Source: Pseudomonas sp. PDM05
Lineage (GTDB): Bacteria > Pseudomonadota > Gammaproteobacteria > Pseudomonadales > Pseudomonadaceae
NCBI RefSeq assembly: GCF_014851685.1
Contig: NZ_JACVAC010000001.1
Coordinates: 372,001-436,000, forward strand
Reading direction: 5' to 3'
Length of the DNA stretch: 64,000 nt
Below, one piece after another: positions 47,948 to 58,238 of this stretch. Under the pieces are notes generated by a model. The model did no database searches, was not told the origin of the DNA, and saw nothing but the letters and a program-made list of their open reading frames with translations. The translations under genes were made by a program, and so were the position numbers. Position 1 is the stretch's first letter; the number at the start of each line of letters is the position of its first letter.

Positions 47948-49117
47948 ATGAAACGCTCTCGACCCGCCCGACGCGCGCTGCTTGTTGTCGCGTGCCTGAT
48001 CCCCGTCATCGGCGTTGCCGCCTGGCAAGTGCTGCCCTCGGACCGCGACGCCCTCGCCACCGTCACCGTGACCCGCGGCAATATCGAAAACAGCGTCACC
48101 GCCCTCGGCACCCTGCAACCGCGCCGCTATGTGGACGTAGGCGCCCAGGCGTCGGGGCAGATCCAGAAGATCCACGTCGAAGCCGGCGACCATGTCAAGG
48201 CAGGCCAACTGCTGGTGGAAATCGACCCGTCGACGCAAAAAGCCAAGCTTGACGCCAGCCGCTACGGCATCCAGAACCTCAAGGCGCAGTTGCAGGAACA
48301 GCAGGCCCAACTGGCACTGGCGCAGCAGAAATACCAGCGCCAGCAACGTCTGACGGCCGGCAACGCCACCCGCGAAGAAGACGTGCAAACCGCCAAGGCC
48401 GAGCTGAGCGCCACCCAGGCGCGGGTGGCGATGTTCCAGGCGCAGATCCTCCAGGCCCAGGCCAGCCTGCGCAGCGACGAAGCGGAGCTGGGCTACACGC
48501 GCATCTATGCGCCGATGGACGGCACCGTCGTCGCGGTAGACGCCCGTGTCGGCCAGACCCTCAATGCGCAACAACAGACCCCGCTGATCCTGCGCATCGC
48601 CAAGTTGTCGCCGATGACCGTGTGGGCGGAAGTCTCGGAGGCCGACATCGGCCACGTCAAACCGGGGATGACTGCGTATTTCACCACCCTCAGCGGCGGC
48701 AACCGGCGCTGGACCAGCACCGTGCGGCAGATCCTGCCGATCCCGCCCAAGCCGCTGAACGAAACCCAGGGCAGCGGCAGCCCCAGCAGTTCCAACAAGA
48801 GCGGCAGCGGCCGCGTGGTGCTGTACACCGTGCTGCTGGACGTGGACAACAGCGACCACGCGCTGATGGCCGAGATGACCACCCAGGTGTTTTTTGTCGC
48901 CAGCCAGGTCAAGGATGCCCTCACCGCCCCCGTCGCCGCGCTGCAGGGTACAGCGAACGCCGATAAACAGATCGCTCGTGTGGTCGCCAAGAACGGCCGT
49001 ATCGAGGAACGCGAAGTGCGCCTGGGTATCAGCGACCGCCTGCGCGTCGAAGTGCTCGACGGCTTGAACGAAGGCGATCACCTGCTGATCGGCCCAGCCG
49101 ACGGCAACGGGGGTTGA
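47948..49117 (+). CDS. pvdR: Periplasmic adaptor of the pyoverdine efflux pump
   Basis: This 389-residue MacA/HlyD-type adaptor has an N-terminal membrane anchor ([20 protein letters not shown]), lipoyl halves ([24 protein letters not shown] and [20 protein letters not shown]) and a coiled-coil hairpin at about 100-175 ([18 protein letters not shown]). It links PvdT to OpmQ. The system recycles pyoverdine and exports it from the periplasm. It heads pvdR-pvdT-opmQ behind a PvdS promoter. Confidence 0.93.
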   Translation: MKRSRPARRALLVVACLIPVIGVAAWQVLPSDRDALATVTVTRGNIENSVTALGTLQPRRYVDVGAQASGQIQKIHVEAGDHVKAGQLLVEIDPSTQKAKLDASRYGIQNLKAQLQEQQAQLALAQQKYQRQQRLTAGNATREEDVQTAKAELSATQARVAMFQAQILQAQASLRSDEAELGYTRIYAPMDGTVVAVDARVGQTLNAQQQTPLILRIAKLSPMTVWAEVSEADIGHVKPGMTAYFTTLSGGNRRWTSTVRQILPIPPKPLNETQGSGSPSSSNKSGSGRVVLYTVLLDVDNSDHALMAEMTTQVFFVASQVKDALTAPVAALQGTANADKQIARVVAKNGRIEEREVRLGISDRLRVEVLDGLNEGDHLLIGPADGNGG

Positions 49118-49118
49118 G

Positions 49119-51092
49119 TTGGCCACGCCCCTGATCGAACTCAAGAACATCCGCAAATCCTACGGCGGCGGCGACAGCCCGCAAGTCGACGTGTTGCGCG
49201 GCATCGACCTGGCAATCCACGCCGGGGAATTCGTCGCGATTGTCGGCGCGTCCGGCTCGGGCAAATCGACGCTGATGAATATCCTCGGCTGCCTCGACCG
49301 CCCCACTGCGGGCGACTACCTGTTCGCCGGAGAAAACGTCGCGCACCTGGACGGCGACGCGCTGGCCTGGCTGCGCCGCGAGGCGTTCGGCTTTGTGTTC
49401 CAGGGCTACCACCTGATCCCGTCGGGCTCGGCCCAGGAAAACGTCGAGATGCCGGCGATCTACGCCGGCATCAGCGCCGCTGAACGCCACGCCCGCGCCA
49501 AGGCCCTGCTCACCCGCCTGGGCCTGGCCGAGCGCACCGGCAACCGTCCGCACCAACTCTCCGGCGGCCAGCAGCAACGGGTGTCGATTGCCCGCGCGCT
49601 GATGAACGGCGGCCATATCATCCTGGCCGACGAACCCACCGGCGCCCTCGACAGCCACAGCGGCGCCGAGGTGATGACACTGCTCGACGAACTGGCCAGC
49701 CAGGGCCACGTGGTCATCCTGATTACCCACGACCGCGAAGTGGCGGCGCGCGCCAACCGCATCATCGAGATCCGCGACGGCCAGATCATCAGCGACTCGG
49801 CCAAAGACGCCAGCTACGTGCCGGCGGTCGCCAACAGTGATGCCTTGCAAGCCGTGGACCTGCGCCAGCGCCTGGTCGACGGCGCCGAGCACAATGGCGC
49901 GTGGAAGGCCGAACTGGTCGACGCCGTGCAGGCCGCCTGGCGGGTGATGTGGATCAACAAGTTCCGCACCGCGCTGACCTTGCTGGGGATCATCATCGGC
50001 GTGGCGTCGGTGGTGGTGATGCTGGCGGTGGGCGAAGGCAGCAAGCGCCAGGTCATGGCGCAGATGGGCGCGTTCGGTTCCAACATCATCTACCTCAGCG
50101 GCTCGTCGCCCAACCCGCGTACGCCGCTGGGCATCGTTACCCTCAACGATGTGGCGGCACTGGCGGCGTTGCCCCAGGTCAAGCGCATCATGCCGGTCAA
50201 TGGCAGCGACGCCGGGATCCGCTTCGGCAACCTCGACTACCTGGCATACGTGGGCGGCAACGACATCAACTTCCCGGAGATCTTCAACTGGCCGGTGGTC
50301 GAGGGCAGCTACTTCACCGAGGCCGATGAGCGCGCCGGGGCCACCGTCGCGGTGATCGGCCATCGCATCCGCGAGAAGCTGTTCAAGGATCTGCCGACGC
50401 CGATCGGCCAATACATCCTCATCGAAAACGTGCCGTTCCAGGTGATCGGCGTGCTCGCGGAAAAAGGCTCCAGCTCCGGCAACAAGGACAGCGACGACCG
50501 CGTCGCCATCCCCTACACCGCCGCCAGCGTGCGCCTGTTCGGCACCTATAACCCCGAATACGTGGCGATTGCCGCCGCCGATGCGCGCAAGGTCCACGAA
50601 GCCGAGCGGGCCATCGACCAGTTGATGCTCAAGTTGCACAACGGCAAGCGCGACTACCAGCTGACCAACAACGCGGCGATGATCCAGGCCGAGGCGCGCA
50701 CGCAGAATACGCTGTCGCTGATGCTCGGTTCGATTGCCGCGATCTCGCTGCTGGTGGGCGGTATCGGTGTGATGAACATCATGCTGATGACCGTCCGCGA
50801 GCGTACCCGTGAAATCGGCATCCGCATGGCCACCGGCGCCCGCCAGCGCGACATCCTGCGCCAGTTCCTCACCGAAGCGGTGATGCTCTCGGTGGTCGGC
50901 GGCCTGTTCGGCATCGCCCTCGCGCTGCTCGTCGGCGGCGTGTTGGTGCTGGCCGAAGTGGCCGTGCAATTTTCCCTGGTGGCGGTGTTCGGCGCGTTTG
51001 GCTGTGCGCTGGTCACCGGTGTCATCTTCGGCTTCATGCCGGCCCGTAAAGCTGCCCGGCTCGATCCGGTTAAGGCGTTGACCAGTGAATAA
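49119..51092 (+). CDS. pvdT: MacB-type ABC transporter of the pyoverdine efflux pump
   Basis: This 657-residue protein has an N-terminal ATPase (Walker [10 protein letters not shown]; signature LSGGQQQR; Walker [13 protein letters not shown]), then TM1 at about 285-308 ([20 protein letters not shown]), a large periplasmic MacB domain and three C-terminal membrane segments. The start is TTG at 49119, one base after the pvdR stop, giving [16 protein letters not shown]. No ATG is available before the Walker region at a sensible distance, so the TTG is accepted. Confidence 0.93.
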   Translation: MATPLIELKNIRKSYGGGDSPQVDVLRGIDLAIHAGEFVAIVGASGSGKSTLMNILGCLDRPTAGDYLFAGENVAHLDGDALAWLRREAFGFVFQGYHLIPSGSAQENVEMPAIYAGISAAERHARAKALLTRLGLAERTGNRPHQLSGGQQQRVSIARALMNGGHIILADEPTGALDSHSGAEVMTLLDELASQGHVVILITHDREVAARANRIIEIRDGQIISDSAKDASYVPAVANSDALQAVDLRQRLVDGAEHNGAWKAELVDAVQAAWRVMWINKFRTALTLLGIIIGVASVVVMLAVGEGSKRQVMAQMGAFGSNIIYLSGSSPNPRTPLGIVTLNDVAALAALPQVKRIMPVNGSDAGIRFGNLDYLAYVGGNDINFPEIFNWPVVEGSYFTEADERAGATVAVIGHRIREKLFKDLPTPIGQYILIENVPFQVIGVLAEKGSSSGNKDSDDRVAIPYTAASVRLFGTYNPEYVAIAAADARKVHEAERAIDQLMLKLHNGKRDYQLTNNAAMIQAEARTQNTLSLMLGSIAAISLLVGGIGVMNIMLMTVRERTREIGIRMATGARQRDILRQFLTEAVMLSVVGGLFGIALALLVGGVLVLAEVAVQFSLVAVFGAFGCALVTGVIFGFMPARKAARLDPVKALTSE

Positions 51093-52488
51093 ACCGTCCC
51101 TTTACCTGCCCGGCCTGTGCCTGTTGCTCAGCGCCTGCGCCGGCCAGCCGCCGGCTGTCGACAGCGGCATCGCCGCACCCGCCGCCTGGCAATATGCCGA
51201 ACGCGAGACGGCGCAGGCCAGCAATGCACGGTGGTGGACGCAGTTCGGCAGCCCGCAGCTCAACCGCTTGGTCGAGCAGGCGCGCCGCGACAGTTTCGAC
51301 GTCGCCGCCGCCATGGCCCGCGTGCGCCAGGCCCAGGCCAGCGCGGTGATCGCCGGTGCGCCGCTGCTGCCCGAGGTGAAGTTCAACCTCACCGCCAGCC
51401 GTGAACGGCTGTTGCGCGGCAGCGGCAACTCAGACCTGAACGCCACTGCGAGCAACAACACCGTCAACAGTTACGACACCAACTTCACCGCCAGCTATGA
51501 ACTGGACTTCTGGGGTGGCCGCGCCGCCGCCCGCGACAGCGCGGTGCAGACCTTGCGCGCCAGTGAGTTCGACCAGGCCACAGTGGAGCTGACCCTGCTC
51601 GGCAACGTCGCCGACCGCTACGCGCAGACCCTCGCCGCACGCCAGCGCCAACAGATCGCCGCGCTCAACCTGGCCAATGCGCGCAACGTGCTCGACCTGG
51701 TGCAGACCCGCTACGACGCCGGCTCCGCCACTGCCCTGGAACTGGCCCAGCAGAAAAGCCTGGTGGCCAGCCAGCAACGGCAATTGCCGTTGATCGAGCA
51801 GTTGGCCGAAGAGTCGCAGATCACCCTCGCCGCCCTGCTCGGCCAACCCGTGCAAGCCGTGGACCTGGGCAACGAAACGTTCCAGGCCCTGACCTGGCCG
51901 ACCATCGGCAGCGGTGTGCCGAGCCAGTTGCTCAGCCGGCGCCCCGACCTGGCCCAGGCCGAAGCGCAACTGGCCGCCGCCAGTGCTGACGTCACCGTTG
52001 CCCGCGCCGCCATGCTGCCAACCCTGACCCTTGGCGCCACACTCGGCAGCGGCGCCTACAAGGCCAACGAAATCCTGCGCAGCCCGTTCTACACCCTGAC
52101 GTCCGGCCTGATCGCGCCGATCTTCAACAATGGCCGTTTAAGCGCCGAGCGCGACAAGGCCCGCGCACGCCAGGATGAGCTGCTGCAAAGCTATCGCGGC
52201 GCGATCATCAACGGCTTTGCCGATGTGGAAAAATCCCTCAGCAACATCACCCGCCTCGACCAGCAGCGCCACTGGCAAACCGAAGAACTGCAACAAGCGC
52301 AGACGGCCTTCCAGATCGCTCAAAGCCGCTACCAGGCAGGCGCCGCGGACTTGCTGACGGTCCTGGAAACCCAGCGCACCCTGTACGCGGCCCAGGATTT
52401 GAACGTGCAGTTGCGGCTGTCGCGCGTACAAGCCAGCATCGCCCTGTACAAAGCACTGGGGGGCGGCTGGGAAAGCAATATCCGATAA
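51085..52488 (+). CDS. opmQ: Outer membrane lipoprotein channel of the pyoverdine efflux pump
   Basis: From a GTG at 51085, overlapping the pvdT stop by 8 bases, the protein has 467 residues. A lipoprotein signal is present ([13 protein letters not shown], lipobox LSAC). It has two NodT/TolC-type repeats ([24 protein letters not shown] and the second at about 330-450), with typical [13 protein letters not shown] and [15 protein letters not shown] stretches. It provides the outer membrane exit for PvdRT. Confidence 0.93.
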   Translation: MNKPSLYLPGLCLLLSACAGQPPAVDSGIAAPAAWQYAERETAQASNARWWTQFGSPQLNRLVEQARRDSFDVAAAMARVRQAQASAVIAGAPLLPEVKFNLTASRERLLRGSGNSDLNATASNNTVNSYDTNFTASYELDFWGGRAAARDSAVQTLRASEFDQATVELTLLGNVADRYAQTLAARQRQQIAALNLANARNVLDLVQTRYDAGSATALELAQQKSLVASQQRQLPLIEQLAEESQITLAALLGQPVQAVDLGNETFQALTWPTIGSGVPSQLLSRRPDLAQAEAQLAAASADVTVARAAMLPTLTLGATLGSGAYKANEILRSPFYTLTSGLIAPIFNNGRLSAERDKARARQDELLQSYRGAIINGFADVEKSLSNITRLDQQRHWQTEELQQAQTAFQIAQSRYQAGAADLLTVLETQRTLYAAQDLNVQLRLSRVQASIALYKALGGGWESNIR

Positions 52489-52592
52489 ACAAAACTCCAT
52501 TTCCTTACAGAAGTTGTCTGTTCGCCCTACATTTTTTGACCCGGGGTCCTTGGTAAAAAAGCCGCTATCTCACGGCTGCCCGGGACCTCTTG

Positions 52593-53342
52593 ATGACTGT
52601 TGTAAAACACCTGTTCTGCGCCTGCCTGTGGCTGACGGCAAGCCTTGCCCATGGTTTGCCGCTGATCAGCCCCACCGCCATCGACTGGCAACTGGACTGC
52701 CGCCTCCCCGCCTTCGCACACTTGGCTCCCGACGTGCTTGAGCGCACCCAATGCGGCATCGTCACCGTGCCGCGCAACCACGCCGCGCCCCGGCAAGGTA
52801 AACTGCGCCTGTACCTGACCCGCGTCGGCGCCCGCGACCCGCTGAGCCGCCAAGGCGTGGTGTTCGCCCAACCCGGAAACAGCCCCCAGACCAATCACAG
52901 CGGCACCTTCGCCATCCTCCTGGCCGGCAGTTGGAGTGCCCATTCCACCCAGGCCTATCGCACCCTGCTCAATCGCTACGATGTGGTTGAACTCACCCCG
53001 CGTGATCTCAACCAGGAGAGCGGGGTCGAAAACGCGGCACGGGACATGGAGTTCGTCCGCGCCCAACTTGAAGAGACCCAGCTCAATTACCTCGGCAGCG
53101 CCGACGCCACACGCCTGGGCAGTCGCTACGCGGCGCTGTTTCCCGAGCGGGTCGCGCGCATGGTGCTGGTCAACGCCGAGCGTGGCGAGGCGAACCTTAC
53201 GCAAGTCGAGCAACTGCGCCTCAAGGCACCCCCCAAGTCTGAGGCCAGTGCATGCGTGATCCGATGGGTCGGCGACTTCCTCGCCTTCGGCAAGCAGCCG
53301 CCACCTGCCACCCAGTGCCTCGACAAAGGCGATTGGGAGTAG
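52593..53342 (+). CDS. Truncated alpha/beta-hydrolase-like protein lacking its nucleophile
   Basis: From ATG 52593 the protein has 249 residues with a signal peptide (TVVKHLFCACLWLTASLAHG). It follows the N-terminal half of secreted proline-peptidase-type hydrolases: CRLPAFAHLAPDVLERTQCGIVTVPRNH, VVFAQPGN, then YLGSADATRLGSRYAALFPERVARMVLVNAE. In active relatives this last stretch has G-x-S-x-G-T; here it reads G-S-A-D-A-T, so the nucleophilic Ser is replaced. The C-terminal half with the Asp-His of the triad is absent, although a Cys-rich end (ACVIRW, TQCLDKG) could form disulfides. It is either an inactive binding protein or a decayed gene; codon use looks normal. Confidence 0.72.
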   Translation: MTVVKHLFCACLWLTASLAHGLPLISPTAIDWQLDCRLPAFAHLAPDVLERTQCGIVTVPRNHAAPRQGKLRLYLTRVGARDPLSRQGVVFAQPGNSPQTNHSGTFAILLAGSWSAHSTQAYRTLLNRYDVVELTPRDLNQESGVENAARDMEFVRAQLEETQLNYLGSADATRLGSRYAALFPERVARMVLVNAERGEANLTQVEQLRLKAPPKSEASACVIRWVGDFLAFGKQPPPATQCLDKGDWE

Positions 53343-53449
53343 CGCACCGTTTGCGACCTGTTGCCGCTGAAAACGACACCTTGCGTTGACGCTCCAGGCT
53401 AATCGTTATTAAGTGCTATTTATCCGCATTAATACGATAAATCGACGCC

Positions 53450-54220
53450 ATGCTAAGCCGCCCGCTGAAACGCAAACGCCAGAAGCTGTCCGACGTGATT
53501 GTCGAGTCGGTCAAGCGCTCCATCGTCACCGACGCCTTGAAGCCCGGCGATCGTTTGCCCACCGAGCGTGAGCTGATGGAAAGCTTCCAGTGCTCCAAAG
53601 GCTCGGCCCGCGAGGCGCTCAAGGCCCTCGAGGTCGAGGGTTTGGTGAGCACGCGCACCGGGCCCAGCGGCGGTGCATACCTCAACCAGGCCGGCACCGA
53701 ACCGGCCAGCCGCGCGTTGCGTAACTATCTGCACTTTCAGCATCTGGATGGCGAGCAGGTGTACCAGTTGCGCAAGGTCATCGAAGTGGAACTGGCGGTC
53801 TCGGTGCTGGGGCGCTTGAGCGAAGATGACTACCAGGCCCTGCAAGACAACGTGGATTTCTGTAGCGCACCGGAAGACAGCGAGGCCGGTCAACGCGAAC
53901 AGCGCCTGGCTGAACTGGAGTTCCACAACCTGCTGGCCAAGGCGTGCCCCAACCCGTTGCTGAGTTTCATGGCGCAGTTCCTCAATGATCTGCTGCGCGA
54001 CCTGGTAGTGCTGAAAAAGGCCTACAAACCCAAGCGCAAGCAGTTCGACGCCGCCAACCTCGACTATCACAAACAGTTGCTGATTGCCTTTCGCGCCGGT
54101 GATGAAAGCGCGGTGCGCGGTTTGATGCATGAACATATGTGCGATGCCGAACACCACATGACCGCGCTTGAAGGCCAGGTCAGCCCGCATTTTCTACTGG
54201 AGTTCGATCACCGCCCCTAA
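53450..54220 (+). CDS. FadR-type GntR transcriptional regulator
   Basis: This 256-residue protein has a winged HTH at about 12-80 (RLPTERELMESFQCSKGSAREALKALEVEGLVSTRTG) and an FCD ligand-binding domain at about 95-240, with the metal-binding type residues ELEFHNLLAKA and HEHMCDAEHHM. It lies directly upstream of a Liv-type transporter and hydrolase operon in the same direction, so it probably controls that operon in response to its substrate. Confidence 0.88.
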   Translation: MLSRPLKRKRQKLSDVIVESVKRSIVTDALKPGDRLPTERELMESFQCSKGSAREALKALEVEGLVSTRTGPSGGAYLNQAGTEPASRALRNYLHFQHLDGEQVYQLRKVIEVELAVSVLGRLSEDDYQALQDNVDFCSAPEDSEAGQREQRLAELEFHNLLAKACPNPLLSFMAQFLNDLLRDLVVLKKAYKPKRKQFDAANLDYHKQLLIAFRAGDESAVRGLMHEHMCDAEHHMTALEGQVSPHFLLEFDHRP

Positions 54221-54285
54221 AGACAACACAGCTTCCACATTTTGACCGCATTCCAACCAACACTCGCGTCATCCAATAAATAACA

Positions 54286-54301
54286 GGCCTGCCCACAGGC
54301 C
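54286..54301 (+). other. Short hairpin in the leader before the binding protein gene
   Basis: GGCCTG-CCCA-CAGGCC, a 6-bp stem with a 4-base loop, 59 bases before the start at 54361 and after the GntR gene. It may be a weak terminator or attenuator; no T-run follows. Confidence 0.3.
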
Positions 54302-54360
54302 CTTGCTCCACCGTATCGCCCTTGCCGCTCCTGCCAATAACTAAACCAGGGAGTCACCCC

Positions 54361-55563
54361 ATGCAGCGTCGTACGTTATTGAAAGCCAGCCTTACCTTCG
54401 CCTCCGCCCTCAGCCTCCCGCTGAGCGTGCGCCACGCATTCGCCGCCGAGCCCTTTACCTTTTACGGCCTCAAGTCCATGTCCGGCGCCTTTGCCAGCTA
54501 TGGCAAGTTTGCCGACATGGGTTCGCGCCTGGCGGTGGAACAACACGCCACCCTTCTCGGCCGCCCGCTGAACTACAAGGTCATCGACACCGAAGGCAAC
54601 GCCGGCAAGGCCGTGCGCAAGGTGCAGGAAGCCATCCAGCAGGACGGCGCGCGGTTCTTCCAGGGCTGCACATTGTCGTCGTCGGCGCTCGCGGTGGCCA
54701 AGGAAGTGGACAAGGTCGGCGGCGTGTTCATGACCCCGGTGGGCGCCGATGAAGTCACAGGCAAGGATTGCAATCACGCGACATTCCGCTGGTCGGTGCC
54801 CACCTACGGCGCGATTCGCGAAACCATGCTGCCGCTGATCAAGCTGCTGCCGGACGCCAAGCGCTGGTACACCATCACCCCGCAATACGTGTTTGGCGAA
54901 GCGCTGCTCGAAGGCGCCAAAAGTGTGCTCAAGGACAGCGGCCTGGAACACATCGGCAATAGCTATCACTCGTTGCAGGAACAGGAATTCTCCGGTTACC
55001 TGACCAACGCCATCGCCGCCAAACCCGATGTGCTGGTACTGCTCAACTTCGGCAGCCAGTCGTCAAACACCCTGCGCCAGGCAGTGAACTTCGGCATCAA
55101 GCAGCGCATGAAAGTACTGCTGGTATGGTCCGCCGGCCTCGACCAGTTCCAGGAACTGGGCAGCGACATCCTTGAAGGCGTGTACCTGGGCGCGCAGTAC
55201 TGGCATCAGGTCGACACCCCGCTCAACCGCGAACTGGTCAAGCTGACCCAGGCCAAATACGGGATCAACCCCACCTACCCGCTGGCCGCCGACTACATCA
55301 GCACCAAGGTCATGCTAGACACCATCGTCGCCACCGGCAGCTTCGACGGCCCGACCGTAGCCAAGGCCATGCAGGGCCTGAGCTTCGATGGCCCGACCGG
55401 CAAGGAATCGATCCGCGCCGGCGACCACCAGGTGATCAAGGATTACTACCTGCTCGTCGGCAAAGCCGCCAGCGAGATGGCCGACAAGGACGACCTGGCC
55501 AAAGTGCTCAGCGCCGGCCAATCCTTCCCGCCAGTGGGCGCCACGGGCTGCACGCTCGCCTGA
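54361..55563 (+). CDS. Liv/Urt-type periplasmic substrate-binding protein
   Basis: From ATG 54361 the protein has 400 residues with a signal peptide carrying twin Arg (MQRRTLLKASLTFASALSLP), possibly Tat-exported. It has a type I binding fold: GLKSMSGAFASYGKFADMG at the ligand site and VIDTEGNAGKAVRKVQEAI. It heads an operon with two permeases, two ATPases, a carbamoylase-type hydrolase and an amidase, so the ligand is probably a ureido or amide compound rather than a plain amino acid. Confidence 0.88.
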   Translation: MQRRTLLKASLTFASALSLPLSVRHAFAAEPFTFYGLKSMSGAFASYGKFADMGSRLAVEQHATLLGRPLNYKVIDTEGNAGKAVRKVQEAIQQDGARFFQGCTLSSSALAVAKEVDKVGGVFMTPVGADEVTGKDCNHATFRWSVPTYGAIRETMLPLIKLLPDAKRWYTITPQYVFGEALLEGAKSVLKDSGLEHIGNSYHSLQEQEFSGYLTNAIAAKPDVLVLLNFGSQSSNTLRQAVNFGIKQRMKVLLVWSAGLDQFQELGSDILEGVYLGAQYWHQVDTPLNRELVKLTQAKYGINPTYPLAADYISTKVMLDTIVATGSFDGPTVAKAMQGLSFDGPTGKESIRAGDHQVIKDYYLLVGKAASEMADKDDLAKVLSAGQSFPPVGATGCTLA

Positions 55564-55619
55564 CCCCCTGAATATTGCAGGCAGGGCCGCGCAAGCGGCG
55601 TCCTGCCGAGGGTTCCTGC

Positions 55620-56480
55620 ATGCTTAATCTTTACCTGTTCCAGATCCTCAACGGCCTCGGGCTGGGGATGATCTACTTCCTCATCGCCGTCGGTCTGACC
55701 ATCATTTTCGGCCTGCTCAACTTCGTCAACTTTGCCCATGGCGCGTTCTTTTTGCTCGGTGCCTACATCTGCTACACCGCCGTGAGCCTCACCGGCAACT
55801 TCTGGCTGGCGCTGCTGATCGCGCCGCTGGTGGTGGCCGCTTTGGCGTGGGTGATCGAGCGATTATTGATCCAGCGCATCTATCACTTGCCGCACATGTT
55901 CCAGATCCTGGTGACCTTGGGGATAGCCCTGATCATCCAGGAGGCCAGCGTGATGATCTGGGGCCCGGTGGGCAAAAGCGTCGCCGTGCCGGAACTGCTG
56001 CGCGGGGTGCTGGTGATCGGTGACTTTGTGTACCCGCACTATCGCCTGTTCCTGATCGGCTTCTCCGGGCTGGTCGGCCTGGGCCTGTGGCTGCTGCTGG
56101 AACGCACGCGCTTCGGCGCCCTGGTGCGCGCCGGCAGTGAAAGCACCGAGACCGTGTCGCTGCTGGGCACCAATATTTTCCGTTTGTTCTCGATGACCTT
56201 CGCCCTCGGCGTGGCCCTGGCCGGTGTCGCCGGGGTGCTGTTCGCCCCCTTGCGCGGCGCACAGCCCTTTGTCGGCCCGGAAATTCTCGGCGTGGCCTTC
56301 GTGGTGGTGGTGATCGGTGGCATGGGGTCGTTCAGCGGTGCGCTGGTCGGCGGTTTATTGGTCGGCGTGGTGCAAAGCCTGATGACCACACTCTGGCCCC
56401 AGGGCGCGAGCCTGATGATCTACGGCGCGATGGCCGTGGTGATTCTGGTGCGCCCTTACGGCCTGTTCGGGAGAGCCTGA
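55620..56480 (+). CDS. Branched-chain-type ABC permease (LivH family)
   Basis: From ATG 55620 the protein has 286 residues and about eight membrane segments. LivH-family stretches are GLGMIYFLIAVGLTIIFGLLNFVNFAHGAFF and FALGVALAGVAGVLFAP. It works with the LivM-type permease one base downstream. Confidence 0.9.
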   Translation: MLNLYLFQILNGLGLGMIYFLIAVGLTIIFGLLNFVNFAHGAFFLLGAYICYTAVSLTGNFWLALLIAPLVVAALAWVIERLLIQRIYHLPHMFQILVTLGIALIIQEASVMIWGPVGKSVAVPELLRGVLVIGDFVYPHYRLFLIGFSGLVGLGLWLLLERTRFGALVRAGSESTETVSLLGTNIFRLFSMTFALGVALAGVAGVLFAPLRGAQPFVGPEILGVAFVVVVIGGMGSFSGALVGGLLVGVVQSLMTTLWPQGASLMIYGAMAVVILVRPYGLFGRA

Positions 56481-56481
56481 C

Positions 56482-57492
56482 ATGAGCGAGAAAAATCCCC
56501 TGCCGTTTGCCAAGACCCAATCCCGTGCGATGTTGCTGTGGGTGCTGGCCGTACTGATCGGCCTGCCGCTGATCTTGCCTTCGGCGACCCTGGCCACCGA
56601 GATCCTGATCTTTGCCATGGCCGCCCTCGCCTGCAACCTGCTGCTGGGCTATACCGGGCTGCTGTCGTTCGGCCAGGGCATCTTCTTTGGTGCCGGGGCA
56701 TATTGCGCGGCGCTGCTGATGCTGCATTTGCAGATGGGCCTGTTCACTGCGTTGCTCGGCGCGGCCGTGGCCGGTGGTTTCCTGGCCTTGTTGGTCGGCG
56801 CCCTGGCGATCCGCCGCACCGGCATCTACTTCGTGATGCTGACCCTGGCTTTCAGCCAGATGGCCTACTTCGTCGCCTACACCCTCAGCGACTGGACCGG
56901 CGGCGACAACGGCCTGCTCAGCGTGCCGCGCCCGGAAATCCGCGTCGGTGACACTGTGCTGCTATCCCTGGCCGACGCCCGCGCCTTCTACGGCTTTGTG
57001 GCGGTGCTGTTCCTGCTGATCTTTATCGGCGCGCGCCGGGTCATCGCCTCGCCCTTTGGCAGCACGCTGATGGCGATCCGCGAAAACGAAACCCGCGCCG
57101 CGGCGATCGGCTACGACACGCGTCACTTCAAGATCCTGGTGTTTGTGCTGTCCGGCGCAGTCACCGGGATCGCCGGTGCGCTGTACGCGATGCTGCTGCA
57201 CTTCGTGCCGCTGTCGAACATCGACCTGGCGATGTCCGAGAACATCCTGATCATGACCATCGTCGGCGGCACCGGCTCGCTGTTCGGCTCGTTGCTGGGT
57301 GCCGGCTCCATCGTGCTGCTGGGGGATTTCCTCTCCGACTTGTGGCCACGCTGGCTGATGCTACTGGGGGTGATCCTGATCCTGGTGGTGATCTTCATGC
57401 GCGGTGGTTTGTGGGGCGGCCTGGCGTCGCTGTTTGAAAAAGTGCGCGGCGCTCGCAAGCCCGCAGTGGTGGCCAAGGAGGAAGTGCTATGA
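56482..57492 (+). CDS. Branched-chain-type ABC permease (LivM family)
   Basis: This 336-residue membrane protein has LivM-family stretches LLLGYTGLLSFGQGIFFGAGAY and ALAIRRTGIYFVMLTLAFSQM, and the loop AIRENETRAAAIGYDTRHFK. Its stop overlaps the first ATPase gene by four bases. Confidence 0.9.
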   Translation: MSEKNPLPFAKTQSRAMLLWVLAVLIGLPLILPSATLATEILIFAMAALACNLLLGYTGLLSFGQGIFFGAGAYCAALLMLHLQMGLFTALLGAAVAGGFLALLVGALAIRRTGIYFVMLTLAFSQMAYFVAYTLSDWTGGDNGLLSVPRPEIRVGDTVLLSLADARAFYGFVAVLFLLIFIGARRVIASPFGSTLMAIRENETRAAAIGYDTRHFKILVFVLSGAVTGIAGALYAMLLHFVPLSNIDLAMSENILIMTIVGGTGSLFGSLLGAGSIVLLGDFLSDLWPRWLMLLGVILILVVIFMRGGLWGGLASLFEKVRGARKPAVVAKEEVL

Positions 57493-58238
57493 GCATCCTG
57501 CTGGAAACAGAGAACCTGGAACTGGCCTACGGCGCCTTCCATGCGGTGAACGGCGTCAACCTCAAGGTCGAAGCCGGCACCATCCACACCATCATCGGCC
57601 CCAACGGTGCGGGCAAGACCAGCCTGTTCCATTGCCTCACCGGCGAGCGCCAGGCCACCGCCGGGGCAATCCATTTCGACGGCAAGAACCTGATGCGCAA
57701 ACCGGCCCACGGCCGCGTCGGCCTAGGCATGGCGCGCTCGTTCCAGTTGACCAGCCTGTTCCAGAACCTCAGCGTGCGCGAAAACCTGCGCCTGGCCGCC
57801 CAAGGCCGTGACGGTGCGCGGGCGCTGAACTTCTGGCGCCGTGTCGACAGCAAACGCGAGCACCTGGAGATGGCCGACCAGGTCTTGGAACGCCTGCAAC
57901 TCACTGCCCGCGCCGACACCCTGGCCGGCGAGTTGTCCCACGGCCAGCAGCGGGTGCTGGAGGTGGGCATGTCGATCTGCTCCAAGCCCAAACTGTTGAT
58001 GCTCGACGAGCCCACCTCGGGCATGGGCATCGATGACATTCCGATCATGACCCAACTGATCAGTGACCTCGGTCGCGACCACACGGTGCTGCTGATCGAA
58101 CACAACATGAGCATCGTCATGTCCATCAGCCAACGCATCACGGTGATGAGCCACGGGCAGATCCTGGTGGAAGGCACGCCGGAATTCGTGCGCGCCGATG
58201 AACGTGTGCGCACTGCGTATCTGGGGGAAGCCGCCTAA
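57489..58238 (+). CDS. ABC ATP-binding protein (LivG family)
   Basis: This 249-residue ATPase has Walker A GPNGAGKTS, signature LSHGQQR, Walker B LLMLDEPTSGM and switch His in IEHNMSIV. The LivG insertion (ARSFQLTSLFQNLSVRENL) is present. It overlaps the next gene by one base (TAATG). Confidence 0.92.
   Translation: MSILLETENLELAYGAFHAVNGVNLKVEAGTIHTIIGPNGAGKTSLFHCLTGERQATAGAIHFDGKNLMRKPAHGRVGLGMARSFQLTSLFQNLSVRENLRLAAQGRDGARALNFWRRVDSKREHLEMADQVLERLQLTARADTLAGELSHGQQRVLEVGMSICSKPKLLMLDEPTSGMGIDDIPIMTQLISDLGRDHTVLLIEHNMSIVMSISQRITVMSHGQILVEGTPEFVRADERVRTAYLGEAA

Noticed and set aside
49029-50969. 646-codon minus-strand frame opposite pvdT
   Set aside because: Shadow of the MacB-type gene, whose plus-strand motifs are complete.
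52527-53213. Minus-strand frame opposite the hydrolase-like gene
   Set aside because: No export signal or family features; the plus-strand frame has a signal peptide and an alpha/beta-hydrolase pattern.
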